Shown here piece by piece: positions 44,004 to 52,730 of a stretch of 64,000 nucleotides of DNA. Under the pieces are notes generated by a model. That model had not been told where the DNA came from and searched no databases. It saw nothing but the letters and a program-made list of their open reading frames with translations. This stretch comes from JBBQZU01 sp038207425 (GTDB lineage: Bacteria > Bacteroidota > Bacteroidia > Flavobacteriales_D > Cryomorphaceae). The DNA is taken from NCBI GenBank assembly GCA_038207425.1, contig JBBQZU010000018.1:13124-77123 (forward strand), given 5' to 3'. Within the stretch, counting starts at the first letter, position 1. Each line of letters opens with the position of its first letter. The position numbers were made by a program, and so were the translations under genes.

Positions 44004-45542
44004 ATGCTGGAGCAACTGCACCAATTTGAACCCGATGAATGGAAGCGAATCGAATCTCAATTCGTTGATCATTACACTGCTACCTACAATTTCGTAACGG
44101 AAAACCGCGGGTCAGTTCAGGAAGCACGTAATGTATACATGGAGGCATTTGTCTATTACATCCAACTTCTGGAACTCCAAGGAATGAAGCTGGTTGAAAA
44201 GGCGCCGGATATTCTCTACTCATTTTCGCGAAAGCTCTGGTTGCTAAAGCTTGAAAAACGAAACGTAGACCTTAATTACGTTAAGCATCGCCGTGAGTAT
44301 TTTGAGATGGAAGAAGCATTTCACTCCATTGACTCCATAAATCAACGCAGCACCAAAACTGCTGATAAGCTCGCTCAGATAGGTGAACCGCACCGCACTA
44401 TACTACTTGAATGTGTTGGGCGTAAAAAAGCAATCTGCGATATAGCTCCGCGCTTTGGATTCAGCGATGAGGACAGAGCGTTTCAGCAATTATCAAAAAA
44501 TGCAAAACAACTCATTAAGCTGATTGAAGGAAAGGATGTGGAGGAAAACGATGCAAAGTTTGCCTCCCTTTTTCGTTTTGTACTTGACAATCCACAGGCT
44601 GAAGTATCAACAATACAAGAAGCTGATAAGGTAACCGTAACTATGATATCGCGTTTGGTGGTGATGGTGCGCAGCCATGTAACACGCGCTAGCAGGGTAG
44701 AGCATCTTCGCGCTATGCAAGAGAAACAGCTTGAACCAAAAACAACTGCTTTGCAAACGGAAAAGGAAACTAATACAAAGAAAATGAAACCGGTACTCGT
44801 ATTTTCAATCACTGCATTTATTGCTGTTGCAATATCGGCTATCACTTCGGTAAGCCTTTCGGGGGGTACTTTTGGCGCTGGCCCTGCTGCCGCTCTCGAA
44901 TCAGAATCTACAGAGCTTGTGCTTGAAGATGTAGTTGAGGTAGCGCCGGTTCTAGAGCCATCCTTTGTAAGCAATGCTTTTGCCGTTGCGCCAGAAGGAT
45001 ATTTTATCACTACTGCCGCAGAAATAAGCAGCGCCAATTCGATCCAGCTCATTCATGCCGAAAGCGGTGAAGGCTTTAATGCATCCGTTGTTTATAATGA
45101 CACTTTAAATAATCTGGCCATTCTACATTGTACTGATGAAACAAAACCTTTCAATGTTCCTTTCAGATTTAATCCATTAAAAGTTGCATTGGGTGAGCAG
45201 GTCTATTCCATCAGCTACCCTGAAGCCCAATTGCTTTACAGCGATGGCAGTATCTCGTTTACCGACAATGAAGGTACAATTGGCGCCAGAATAGGATATG
45301 TCGCTGCTGGAACGCCTGTGCTTGCGCCAAATGGACAATTAAACGGTATGACTACCACAAGCGAAAACGGAATGGCAACATTGATAGAAGCAACGAAGCT
45401 CAATGAGATTTTTGCCAAAGCTCAGCAAACCGGTTCTTTTAAAATGAATCTTCCTCAGCGAAACAAACTATTCTTTATGGAACGCGCGCAGCAGATAGAA
45501 ACTATGAAAAAATGTATTTACAAAGTCAAAGTTTTCTATTGA
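44004..45542 (+). CDS. Sigma-like domain fused through a membrane segment to a catalytically dead S1/HtrA-like domain
   Basis: A 512-residue protein. Residues about 10-100 resemble sigma-70 region 2 (FVDHYTATYNFVTENRGSVQEARNVYMEAFVYYIQ, then LYSFSRKLWLLKLEKRN). Residues about 120-175 resemble region 4 (EPHRTILLECVGRKKAICDIAPRFGFSDED). A membrane helix spans about 263-283. The exported C-terminal half (about 322-470) follows the trypsin/HtrA pattern (GYFITTAAEIS, YNDTLNNLAIL, GYVAAGTPVLAPNGQLNGM). The catalytic positions read A339 for His, N370 for Asp and A435 for Ser, so it should not cut. It looks like a sensor whose outer domain binds peptides or partners and whose inner domain contacts RNA polymerase or a regulator. 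This is inference. Transcribed alone. Confidence 0.72.
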   Translation: MLEQLHQFEPDEWKRIESQFVDHYTATYNFVTENRGSVQEARNVYMEAFVYYIQLLELQGMKLVEKAPDILYSFSRKLWLLKLEKRNVDLNYVKHRREYFEMEEAFHSIDSINQRSTKTADKLAQIGEPHRTILLECVGRKKAICDIAPRFGFSDEDRAFQQLSKNAKQLIKLIEGKDVEENDAKFASLFRFVLDNPQAEVSTIQEADKVTVTMISRLVVMVRSHVTRASRVEHLRAMQEKQLEPKTTALQTEKETNTKKMKPVLVFSITAFIAVAISAITSVSLSGGTFGAGPAAALESESTELVLEDVVEVAPVLEPSFVSNAFAVAPEGYFITTAAEISSANSIQLIHAESGEGFNASVVYNDTLNNLAILHCTDETKPFNVPFRFNPLKVALGEQVYSISYPEAQLLYSDGSISFTDNEGTIGARIGYVAAGTPVLAPNGQLNGMTTTSENGMATLIEATKLNEIFAKAQQTGSFKMNLPQRNKLFFMERAQQIETMKKCIYKVKVFY

Positions 45543-45605
45543 ATAAAGGCAACCTTTTCAGAATATTACGTTATTCTATTGAGCGACAAGTTCACACAAA
45601 ATACA

Positions 45606-45633
45606 GAAGCCTTCCATGCTATGGGAAGGCTTC
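45606..45633. terminator. Terminator between convergent genes
   Basis: A perfect 10-bp stem (45606-45615 with 45624-45633) in the 120-base gap between the sigma-like fusion gene and trxB. The T tract is weak on the plus side. Confidence 0.6.
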
Positions 45634-45661
45634 AGTGTTTTATGGGCGCAGCATACGCAAC

Positions 45662-46606
45662 TCAATGCATGCCATTTGCCGCAAGGTAGCGCTCTGCATC
45701 GAGGGCAGCCATACATCCAGTGCCGGCAGCAGTAACGGCTTGCCGGTAAGTTTTATCAGCAGCATCGCCTGATGCGAAAACTCCGGGAATATTGGTACGT
45801 GTGCTGCCCGGCTGTATTTTCAGATAGCCTACATCGTCCATATCAAGCCAACCTTTGAAAATATCGGTATTCGGGTTATGTCCTATTGCCACGAAAAAGC
45901 CGGTTACTACAATATTAAATTCTTCATTGGTAACTACATTTCGAAGACGTGCGCCTTCTACGGTCTTTTCTCCGGTTATTTCAAGGGTTTCTGTATTCCA
46001 AAGTATTTCAACATTGGGCAGATTCATCACCCTGTGCTGCATGGCTTTTGAAGCGCGAAGCTCATCGCGCCGCACGATCATGTACACCTTCTTGCAAAGT
46101 TTAGCAAGGTAGCTGGCTTCTTCAGCGGCAGTATCTCCACCACCTACTATGGCAACTTCCTGACCTTTGAAGAAGAATCCGTCGCAAACTGCGCACGCGC
46201 TCACTCCATAGCCGTTGAGGCGCTGCTCGCTCTCAAGACCAAGCCATTTTGCTGAAGCACCGGTTGAGATAATTACGGTGTCGGCCTTTACTTTCTTTTC
46301 ACCATCAATGGTTATGATGTGGTGCGGGCCGGTAAAGTCAACTTCAGTGGCAAGTCCAAATCGTATATCTGTTTCGAATCGCAGGGCCTGCTTCCGGAAA
46401 TCTTCCATCATCTCGGGCCCTTGTGTGCCATCGGGATAGCCAGGGTAGTTTTCTACCTCAGTAGTTACTGTAAGCTGCCCTCCGGGCTGTAATCCTTGAT
46501 AAAGCAAAGGCTTCATATCAGCGCGTGCTGCATAAATAGCGGCGGTATATCCCGCAGGTCCTGATCCTATAATCAGACATTTTACATGTTCCATTTCCTG
46601 GCTCAT
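45662..46606 (-). CDS. trxB: Thioredoxin-disulfide reductase
   Basis: A 314-residue NADPH-dependent flavoenzyme that reduces thioredoxin. It has the FAD-binding GSGPAGYTAAIYAARADM, the redox pair C138-A-V-C141 (ACAVCDGFFF), the NADPH motif VAIVGGGDTAAEEASYL with the RRDELRASK phosphate-binding residues, and the C-terminal FAD motif GVFASGDAADKTYRQAVTAAGTG. Full length. It is a single-gene unit between a terminator and the DUF4249 gene, which lies 100 bases away in the same direction. Confidence 0.97.
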   Translation of the reverse strand: MSQEMEHVKCLIIGSGPAGYTAAIYAARADMKPLLYQGLQPGGQLTVTTEVENYPGYPDGTQGPEMMEDFRKQALRFETDIRFGLATEVDFTGPHHIITIDGEKKVKADTVIISTGASAKWLGLESEQRLNGYGVSACAVCDGFFFKGQEVAIVGGGDTAAEEASYLAKLCKKVYMIVRRDELRASKAMQHRVMNLPNVEILWNTETLEITGEKTVEGARLRNVVTNEEFNIVVTGFFVAIGHNPNTDIFKGWLDMDDVGYLKIQPGSTRTNIPGVFASGDAADKTYRQAVTAAGTGCMAALDAERYLAANGMH

Positions 46607-46706
46607 AGGTGCAATTATTTTTTTGAGACTGCAAAGTTAGCAATGCTTTCGGGTATTGCAGTGCGATATTTATCACCAACATCTATAGGCCCAGTGTTTT
46701 GATCTA

Positions 46707-47657
46707 TCAGGGTGCTACAACTACAGTATCCTGACTGCATACGTAAGCAGCCCATATCCCCAGGCCTCCATTAATATTGCTTATTACATTGTTTGGCGCA
46801 GCAAAAGGACTGCCATTGGCTCCTTGCTGGGCTTCGAGTGTTCTGAAAAAATCATAGGTGCCCGCGTCGGTACTGCAGAATTTTAACACAAAGGTATCGC
46901 CCTTTTCAAAGAACCGTGCCGACTCACCAGTATCCGTTGGGCGGGATGAATTGCCAGGCTGTCCGCGCACAATTCCTACTTCTACAGTGGTGGCGTTAAA
47001 GAAATCGTCAGCAAATACTCCGCCCAGTGGTGCGTAGAAGGTAGGGTCAACAGGGTTCTCATTTTGATTAGGCCCAATCCGTCGGGTGAAAGCCCTGTAG
47101 TTGTTTCCCAAGGTGGCGGGGTCTGTGAGGTAAGCGAAGCAATAGCCAAAGCGGTTGCTGTTGGCCCAAAGCCTGAACCACACAGAATCGGGTCGCACCA
47201 AGCTTGGAATGTGCGCTTTAGATGTAAGTGTATGGCCTTTTGCATTTACCTTAAGTTGATAGGTGGTATTTTCCACGCCGAATTGTTCTGTTTCTGTGCC
47301 CACATAAATGCATATCGGGAATGTTTCTATATTAATGCCTTCAATACCTGTAATCTCTATAAAAAGTGGAAGTAGTTCTTGAGGTATTTCGCTTGCGCAG
47401 ATGCGGCTGAGCGCTATATCATTCACAAATACTTCGGCATCATCAATGTATGATGCCGCAACATCTGCTGCCGTCGCGGGTTCAAAAAATCCTCTTGTGG
47501 TGCTTACGAGCACTATTGGTGGCATACCGGCTTCTATGCGGCCTTCAATTACAATTTGTTCTTCGCCGGGTGGCACATCCAATTCTATTTCGCTCTCGCA
47601 GGCTGAAAGGGCAGATATTAAGGCTAGGGCGATGATATAAAATATTGACTTTTTCAA
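46707..47657 (-). CDS. DUF4249 lipoprotein, partner of the upstream TonB receptor
   Basis: A 316-residue lipoprotein (FYIIALALISALSAC, Cys at about residue 20) followed by the DUF4249 signature ESEIELDVPPGEEQIVIEGRIEAGMPPIVLVSTTRGFFE. DUF4249 proteins are encoded beside TonB-dependent receptors and are thought to be their extracellular lids, in the manner of SusD with SusC. Here the start overlaps the receptor stop by four bases, so the two are translationally coupled. Ligand unknown. Confidence 0.9.
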   Translation of the reverse strand: MKKSIFYIIALALISALSACESEIELDVPPGEEQIVIEGRIEAGMPPIVLVSTTRGFFEPATAADVAASYIDDAEVFVNDIALSRICASEIPQELLPLFIEITGIEGINIETFPICIYVGTETEQFGVENTTYQLKVNAKGHTLTSKAHIPSLVRPDSVWFRLWANSNRFGYCFAYLTDPATLGNNYRAFTRRIGPNQNENPVDPTFYAPLGGVFADDFFNATTVEVGIVRGQPGNSSRPTDTGESARFFEKGDTFVLKFCSTDAGTYDFFRTLEAQQGANGSPFAAPNNVISNINGGLGIWAAYVCSQDTVVVAP

Positions 47658-50086
47658 AATATAAAATTCCAGGTTACTGATGGCAAAATGGGGAACAGTG
47701 CAACTTGCTTTGCGGTAATTTTAAAATTATTTTCTTCAACCCTGCCTTCATTGTCGAAGTAGTAGAAATATGGATTCAGCCTGCTATACACATTATATAT
47801 GCTAAAAACCCAGCTTGATGTAACGCGCCTTGGCTGGGTTTCTTTATTTCTCGTTAGGGGGTTCACCACGGTTTTTTTGTTCTTTGGTAAGTACGTTGCT
47901 GAGAGATCGAGCCGGTGGTAGTCGCGCATGCGAAAGCTGTTGCGTTCTGCATATTCAAAAATAAGCCTGCTCTCAATAAAATAGCCACTTTCAGGCAGGG
48001 TAATGGCCCTTCCTGTGCCGAAGATAAAATTTCCCGAAAGGGTCCACTTGTTATTGAGTTTATGAGCGGCCACAATGGCAAGATCGTGTCTGCGGTCGTA
48101 GGTTGCCGGATACCAATTTGCTGCATTTATATCATCAAACTGGCGCATGGTATTCGATAGGGTATATCCTATCCATCCTGTGGAGCGGCCCTTTTGCTTC
48201 CGCAGAAAAAATTCAACACCGGCGCTATAGCCCCTGCCGAAGGTGAGCAAATTGTCTTCATTGTTTCCTACCCCGTCCTGTGGCTGTGCATTTTCTTTGT
48301 ACTCCACTAGGTTTTGCATGTCTTTATAGTACACTTCCACGCTGGCCTCGTAGGTATCATTCTGCAATGTTCTGAAATAGCCCAATGCAGTTTGCAATCC
48401 TTTTTGGGGCTGCACCACATCGGTACTCGGCAGCCATACATCGGTAGGGAGGGCCAGGGGCGAAATATTGGCCAGGTGGATGTACTGGTAATTTGTAGTG
48501 TAAGATCCTTTGATCGACGACACCGCATTGATTCTGTAGCGCACCTGCATTCTGGGCTCAAGTCCGCCGTAAGTGGCTACTCTGCTGCCTGCTCTAAAAC
48601 TCACCGTATCGCGGTTGTTCCCGTTATCATCTAGTAAAAACCTGCTGAACGGGCCTACATGTGCAAAGCCTGAATATCTAAGACCTAGCTCAAATCTCCA
48701 CCGGTCTGTAAGGTCGAACTGATCGGCAATATATACGGCTCCTTCATGGCTGTATAGCTGCTGCTGTTTTCCGAGATCAAAAACCGTTTCGCCTTGTGCC
48801 GCGCTCGAATTGTTTGGTGTGATGTCGTGAAAGGTGTATGCAATTCCGGTTTTAATAAGGTGCCTACCCAAATTAAAAGTTAGTTCTGGGCGCAGTCGGT
48901 AGTCGGTAATAAGGCTGCGCACCTTCAGTTCAAATTCGTCCTGCGCACCCCTGAAGCCAAATTGATAGCGGGTGAACGACCCATTGAGATGAAGCAGGGT
49001 ATTGTTTCCAAAAAGCCGTTTCCATCCGGCACTTATTATTCTGTTGCCCCATTCCACATCTGTACTGAATTCAGTTTGCGCACTTTTAAATCCAAAGGCA
49101 TCATCGCCCAGATATCCGCTGAGGTAAAGAGAGCTGCCCTGTTTCAGTTGCCAGTCAAGGCGGGCATTTACATCATAGAAGTAGTATTGGCTTCCGCCAA
49201 ATTGCGACTCGGAATTGATAAAGGGCCGGGCCAATGCATCAATATAGGTTCGCCTTCCTGAAAGGATAAATGAAGCTTTATTTCGCGAAAGCGGGCCTTC
49301 CAGAGTAAGTCTGCTTGAAATAAGACCGATACCTCCGCGACCGCCAAAATTTTGAAGATCGCCGCTTCGCTGCTTTACATTAATAACCGAAGCCAGCCGC
49401 TCACCGTAATTGGCGGGCATACCCCCTTTATAAAGTTCGACACTTTCTATAGCATCGGAGTTAAATACCGAAAAGAAACCCAGAAGGTGCGACGCATTGT
49501 ATACCGGTGCCTCGTCAAACAAAATAAGGTTTTGATCGGGCCCTCCGCCACGCACATAGAAACCTGCGTTGCCTTCGCCGGCAGCCTGCACACCTGGCAG
49601 AAGCGTAAGGGTTTTCAAAAGGTCTATCTCGCCCATAAAAGCCGGTAGCAGGGCGATGGTTTTCATATCGAGCAGGGTAGTGCCCATTTGGGTGCTTTCG
49701 GTAAGGGTTGATTTACTGCTCTTTATCTCCACGATAGCCAGTGTGGTGATGCCGAGTTTTATGTCAATATAGAATTCTTCACTGCCGTTGAGCTGCATTT
49801 CTTTGCGGTATTCTGAATAGCCGGTGTATGATGCCACAAGGGTATACTTACCCGGCTTTACTTCCAGTCTGAATTTACCGTTGGAGTCGGCAGCTACTCC
49901 ATCGCGCCCGGGCAGCAGGTATATGGTTGCTCCGGGCAAGGGCGTGCCTGAGAGGCTATCAACCACCGAACCGGTAATGACAGCGGTATTCTGGGCCATA
50001 GATTCTACTGCTTGCACGGCAAGGTAAAAGAAGCAGAGCAGTAAGTGAAACTTGTACTTACAAATCATGGAATAATGGACGAACAA
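47654..50086 (-). CDS. TonB-dependent receptor with carboxypeptidase-like regulatory domain
   Basis: An 810-residue outer-membrane transporter (a second ATG at 50068 is also possible). Signal peptide (to about ESMAQ), a CarboxypepD_reg-like domain (VITGSVVDSLSGTPLPGATIYLL), a plug domain (LLPGVQAAGEGNAGFYVRGGGPDQNLILFDEAPVYN, GGMPANYGERLASVINV), and a long beta-barrel ending in Phe (LPSVTWNFIF). It imports or senses an unknown ligand using TonB energy. It forms an operon with the overlapping DUF4249 gene. It is intact, unlike the receptor at 5420-7775. Confidence 0.93.
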   Translation of the reverse strand: MFVHYSMICKYKFHLLLCFFYLAVQAVESMAQNTAVITGSVVDSLSGTPLPGATIYLLPGRDGVAADSNGKFRLEVKPGKYTLVASYTGYSEYRKEMQLNGSEEFYIDIKLGITTLAIVEIKSSKSTLTESTQMGTTLLDMKTIALLPAFMGEIDLLKTLTLLPGVQAAGEGNAGFYVRGGGPDQNLILFDEAPVYNASHLLGFFSVFNSDAIESVELYKGGMPANYGERLASVINVKQRSGDLQNFGGRGGIGLISSRLTLEGPLSRNKASFILSGRRTYIDALARPFINSESQFGGSQYYFYDVNARLDWQLKQGSSLYLSGYLGDDAFGFKSAQTEFSTDVEWGNRIISAGWKRLFGNNTLLHLNGSFTRYQFGFRGAQDEFELKVRSLITDYRLRPELTFNLGRHLIKTGIAYTFHDITPNNSSAAQGETVFDLGKQQQLYSHEGAVYIADQFDLTDRWRFELGLRYSGFAHVGPFSRFLLDDNGNNRDTVSFRAGSRVATYGGLEPRMQVRYRINAVSSIKGSYTTNYQYIHLANISPLALPTDVWLPSTDVVQPQKGLQTALGYFRTLQNDTYEASVEVYYKDMQNLVEYKENAQPQDGVGNNEDNLLTFGRGYSAGVEFFLRKQKGRSTGWIGYTLSNTMRQFDDINAANWYPATYDRRHDLAIVAAHKLNNKWTLSGNFIFGTGRAITLPESGYFIESRLIFEYAERNSFRMRDYHRLDLSATYLPKNKKTVVNPLTRNKETQPRRVTSSWVFSIYNVYSRLNPYFYYFDNEGRVEENNFKITAKQVALFPILPSVTWNFIF

Positions 50087-50173
50087 TCCGGAGTGGAAGT
50101 TGGTTTAGGTTGTCGCTTCAAAGTTCAAATAAAAACATGAAATAAACTGCTCGTCAGTATTTCTGGTCAAATC

Positions 50174-50204
50174 AAAAAAGCAGCCCCATAAGAGGCGGCT
50201 TTTT
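50174..50204 (-). terminator. Terminator downstream of the broken T9SS type A gene
   Basis: On the minus strand the sequence forms AAAGCCGCC...GGGCTGCTTT (one mismatch) followed by six T. It lies between the pseudogene stop at 50228 and the TonB operon. Confidence 0.6.
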
Positions 50205-50227
50205 GATAAAGAATGATACGAAATTGA

Positions 50228-51384
50228 TTATTTCACACCCACCACTTTTCCATTCTGCACGGGCGTGCCGTCTAGGAAGATGGTATAAGTAAGCATGGCT
50301 TTGGGCAATTGAATTCCATCAATTATAAAGATGCTGCCTGCGCCAAATTGTTCGCTTTTTACGTAGCGGCCAAGGAGGTCGGAGATGTCGATGCGAAGCA
50401 CTTTGTATTCCGGTGTTTCAGTATTGAAACGGAAAATAAGTTCAGACGAGAAGGGGTTAGGGTAGATAGAAAATATGTGGTTAGAATCAGAAGTATTAGT
50501 GCCAATTTCATTAGCCTTCTCAATTGCTGCGAGCAGATCAATACCAATTGTATCAAAAGGTATGATGTGTGGATTATAGCCCATTCCTGCCGCGATAGAA
50601 ATAGCATTTAGGAATGATGTGTTACCTGCTGATGAGAAGAAACCTGATTCAAACAAGGCTGGTATATCCTCTGGCGTGCCAGAAGGAATCATATAAAGAG
50701 AATTGACCTCGGTAAAATTATCGTTTGAATTTACCCATGACGGTGCAGGGTAACCTAACTTCCCAGAAAGCGATGCTCAAACCAAAGCAGCTTCAACAGC
50801 TTCAAATTCATTAACCAAAGAGAGTATTTCGCTTGATGTATATGCTCCGGTGGTATCTGATAGCAGTAATAAAACCGTTTCTCTCCAAAATTGAGATTTT
50901 TTGCTTCGTGCTTCAAGCCATTCATGCTGAAATTGCGACAAGGAATTGCTGAAATCGACATCCTGAACCTGCTACATTTGACCGGACACGAAGTTAAGGG
51001 TAACTTTCCAATGTTTGATTTAAAATGATGTTTCATAGAGCTCACCTTCTGTTGAAATTGAATTTAAGCTCATGTGATCCGGTGCTTCTGCCATTGCATA
51101 GCCGGAAGTATGGTGCCCATCAGCAGCAAGGCCGTGCTGCTACCTCATAAGTTTTCGAGACTTCCCCAATAACTGTCGCTTTGATTATCACTATCGAATA
51201 CTGCCACATACGGAAGTTCATCTCTGAAACCTGTTTCTTGCACGCCAGCCAAAAGAATATACCATTGCGTGCAACTGCCGGGTTTGTTTATGATCAAAAT
51301 CTCACTGCTGCCTTTTATTCTATGGCCATTGTATTGAATTTCGTTAATAAAGATTCCATTCCGCTCAAAAACTTGCCCATCCAC
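50228..51384 (-). pseudogene. Broken T9SS type A surface-protein gene, N-terminus missing
   Basis: The pieces read as one protein: VFERNGIFINEIQYNGHRIKG and LPYVAVFDSDNQSDSYWGSL in one frame, then a shift near 51140, then GHHTSGYAMAEAPDHMSLNS and ELYETSF. The same frame then continues through TAA, TAG (after VSGQM) and TGA at 50779-50777 (after AALV) into SLSGKLGYPAPSWVNSNDNF. It ends in a type A T9SS domain (IYPNPFSSELIFRFNTE, ending VVGVK). An ATG at 50692 could still give a 154-residue tail. The 5' end is lost at about 51385, back to back with another truncated gene, so a rearrangement has removed both N-termini. Confidence 0.78.
51010..51106. repeat. Direct repeat copy A (97 bp)
   Basis: Matches 52614-52710 with four visible mismatches over 97 bases. 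A weaker match continues about 16 bases to the left (TTAAGGGT). It lies inside the broken T9SS type A gene and encodes SGYAMAEAPDH to ELYETSF on the minus strand. Confidence 0.9.
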
Positions 51385-51418
51385 TAAAAAAAAATAATTT
51401 CACCTTGGGGATTTTTAG

Positions 51419-52048
51419 GGCCTGCATTTACACAGTCAGCATACTCGCCGTTGTAATCTATGTTATTACCAGGAAGAAAACGGATATGTATGCGAGTGGG
51501 AAGACATAATTACAGTGTCTCTAAATGCACAACAACTGGCTTCGTTTGTTGCTTTTCCACCCGAAGGCGATTCACCTCTCTATGTATTCTTTCGCAATCA
51601 AAGCACTGGTGAAACGTCATACCAATGGTTAATAAATGAAGCACCATATTCGAACACATTTAATACTAATTACACCTTTGCTGATACCGGCACCTACATC
51701 GTAAGCCTTATCGCATATCTCAACGACCCGGCCTGCGCTGATACCGCCCCCCTAACCATACGCGTAAACCCCGGCATACGCATAGCGCTGCCAAACATCT
51801 TCACCCCCAATGGCGGTGGGGTGAACGATAAGCTCGCGGTGCAACTTTTTGGCGTAAGCACAATCCGCTGGGAGGTGCACAATCGCTGGGGCAACCTGCT
51901 CCACAGCGGTAATGACGCAAGCGGAGTGGAGTTTTTGGAGATTTGGGATGGAGCCGATGTGCATGCGGGTGTCTATCCTGTGGTATTTACCGCCACAGGA
52001 ATCAATGGTAAGACTGAAGCGATGCAGGTGATGGTGGCGGTGGTTTAA
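51419..52048 (+). pseudogene. C-terminal fragment of a T9SS type B (gliding-associated) protein
   Basis: The frame is open from just after TAG at 51416 and has no convincing start. It begins within family-like sequence (YYQEENGYVCEWED). A PKD-like module follows (YQWLINEAPYSNTFNTNYTFADTGTYIVSLIAYL), then a CHU_C type B sorting domain (LPNIFTPNGGGVNDKLAVQLFG, WEVHNRWGNLLHSGN, EIWDGADVHAGVYPVV). A GTG at 51515 could start a 177-residue remnant with no signal peptide, which could not be exported. Its 5' break point at about 51400-51460 abuts the break point of the leftward type A pseudogene. Confidence 0.78.
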
Positions 52049-52450
52049 TGAATATGATGTACAGAGAATTAAGTACTAAGTACCAAGACAGGAATCTACT
52101 TAGAGACATATATTTCACGCACCAAGTCGAATTTAATCTTAATACTTCATGCTCCTATGTTTGACCTAATTCAGTAGTTTTCTTAAGAGAAAAATACACC
52201 GCGCTACCGCGCGACTCCTGCTGCGTGGTGATGGACCAAATTAGATTTAAATGATAGGTTTATATTAGTTTTTCTTCGCCGTAGCTGGGACTTATAAAAA
52301 CTAAGTCACGCGATAGGAGTCTGGCAGTAGCGGGGTTAATATTGTGGATACAAAAATCAACAAAGACAAAGATTTTTTGGCAGCAGAAAAGCAAAAGTTG
52401 AACAAAAAATAAAAGGCTGCCACTTATTCAGTAACAGCCTTTGAACTTAG
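52049..52450. other. 402-base gap without a gene; holds an inverted-repeat element
   Basis: No coding frame is supported. The only structure seen is the imperfect inverted repeat at 52199-52335, listed separately. An AT-rich stretch precedes the tRNA gene's 3' end. Confidence 0.6.
52199..52335. repeat. Imperfect inverted-repeat element (29-bp arms)
   Basis: The left arm 52199-52227 and the right arm 52307-52335 pair at 22 of 29 positions, including an uninterrupted GACTCCT/AGGAGTC core and GCGTG/CACGC ends, around a 79-base AT-rich centre. The GC-rich arms stand out from their surroundings. It resembles a REP/BIME-like or small MITE-like palindrome. No other copy was noticed in the window. 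Confidence 0.55.
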
Positions 52451-52523
52451 TCGGGGTGACAGGACTTGAACCTGCGACCTCACGCCCCCCAGACGTGCAC
52501 TCTACCACCTGAGCTACACCCCG
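52451..52523 (-). tRNA. tRNA-Pro (anticodon GGG)
   Basis: A 73-nt cloverleaf. The acceptor stem CGGGGTG (52523-52517) pairs with CACCCCG. The D arm is GCTC/GAGT, and the anticodon stem CACGT/GCGTG holds the loop CTGGGGG (anticodon GGG at loop positions 3-5). The T arm is GCAGG-TTCAAGT-CCTGT and the discriminator is A. C1-G72 with A73 is typical of bacterial tRNA-Pro. CCA is not encoded. It reads proline codons CCC and CCU. Confidence 0.96.
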
Positions 52524-52613
52524 TAAGGTGTTTTTTTGCGTAAGCTGGCTTTTGCCAGAAAGCTTTATGGCCAATTGGGGGCGACAAAAGTAGTATTAAG
52601 GGTGGTACTTTCA

Positions 52614-52710
52614 AATGTTTGATTTAAAATGATGTTTCATAGAGCTCAACTTCTGTTGAAATTGAATTTAAGTTCAAGTGATCCGGTGCTTCTGCAATTG
52701 CATAGCCGGA
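52614..52710. repeat. Direct repeat copy B (97 bp)
   Basis: Second copy of the 51010-51106 segment, between the tRNA gene and the 3' end of uvrA. It encodes the same SGYAIAEAPDH to ELYETSF-stop peptide on the minus strand, including the identical TAA, but is not part of any longer reading frame. Confidence 0.9.
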
Positions 52711-52730
52711 TTTCTCATGTTGGTCAGAGC

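Noticed and set aside
50692..50692. ATG 50692 as the start of a genuine small secreted protein
   Set aside because: It has no signal peptide, and the same frame continues upstream through stops with coherent protein sequence, so it is the tail of a broken gene.
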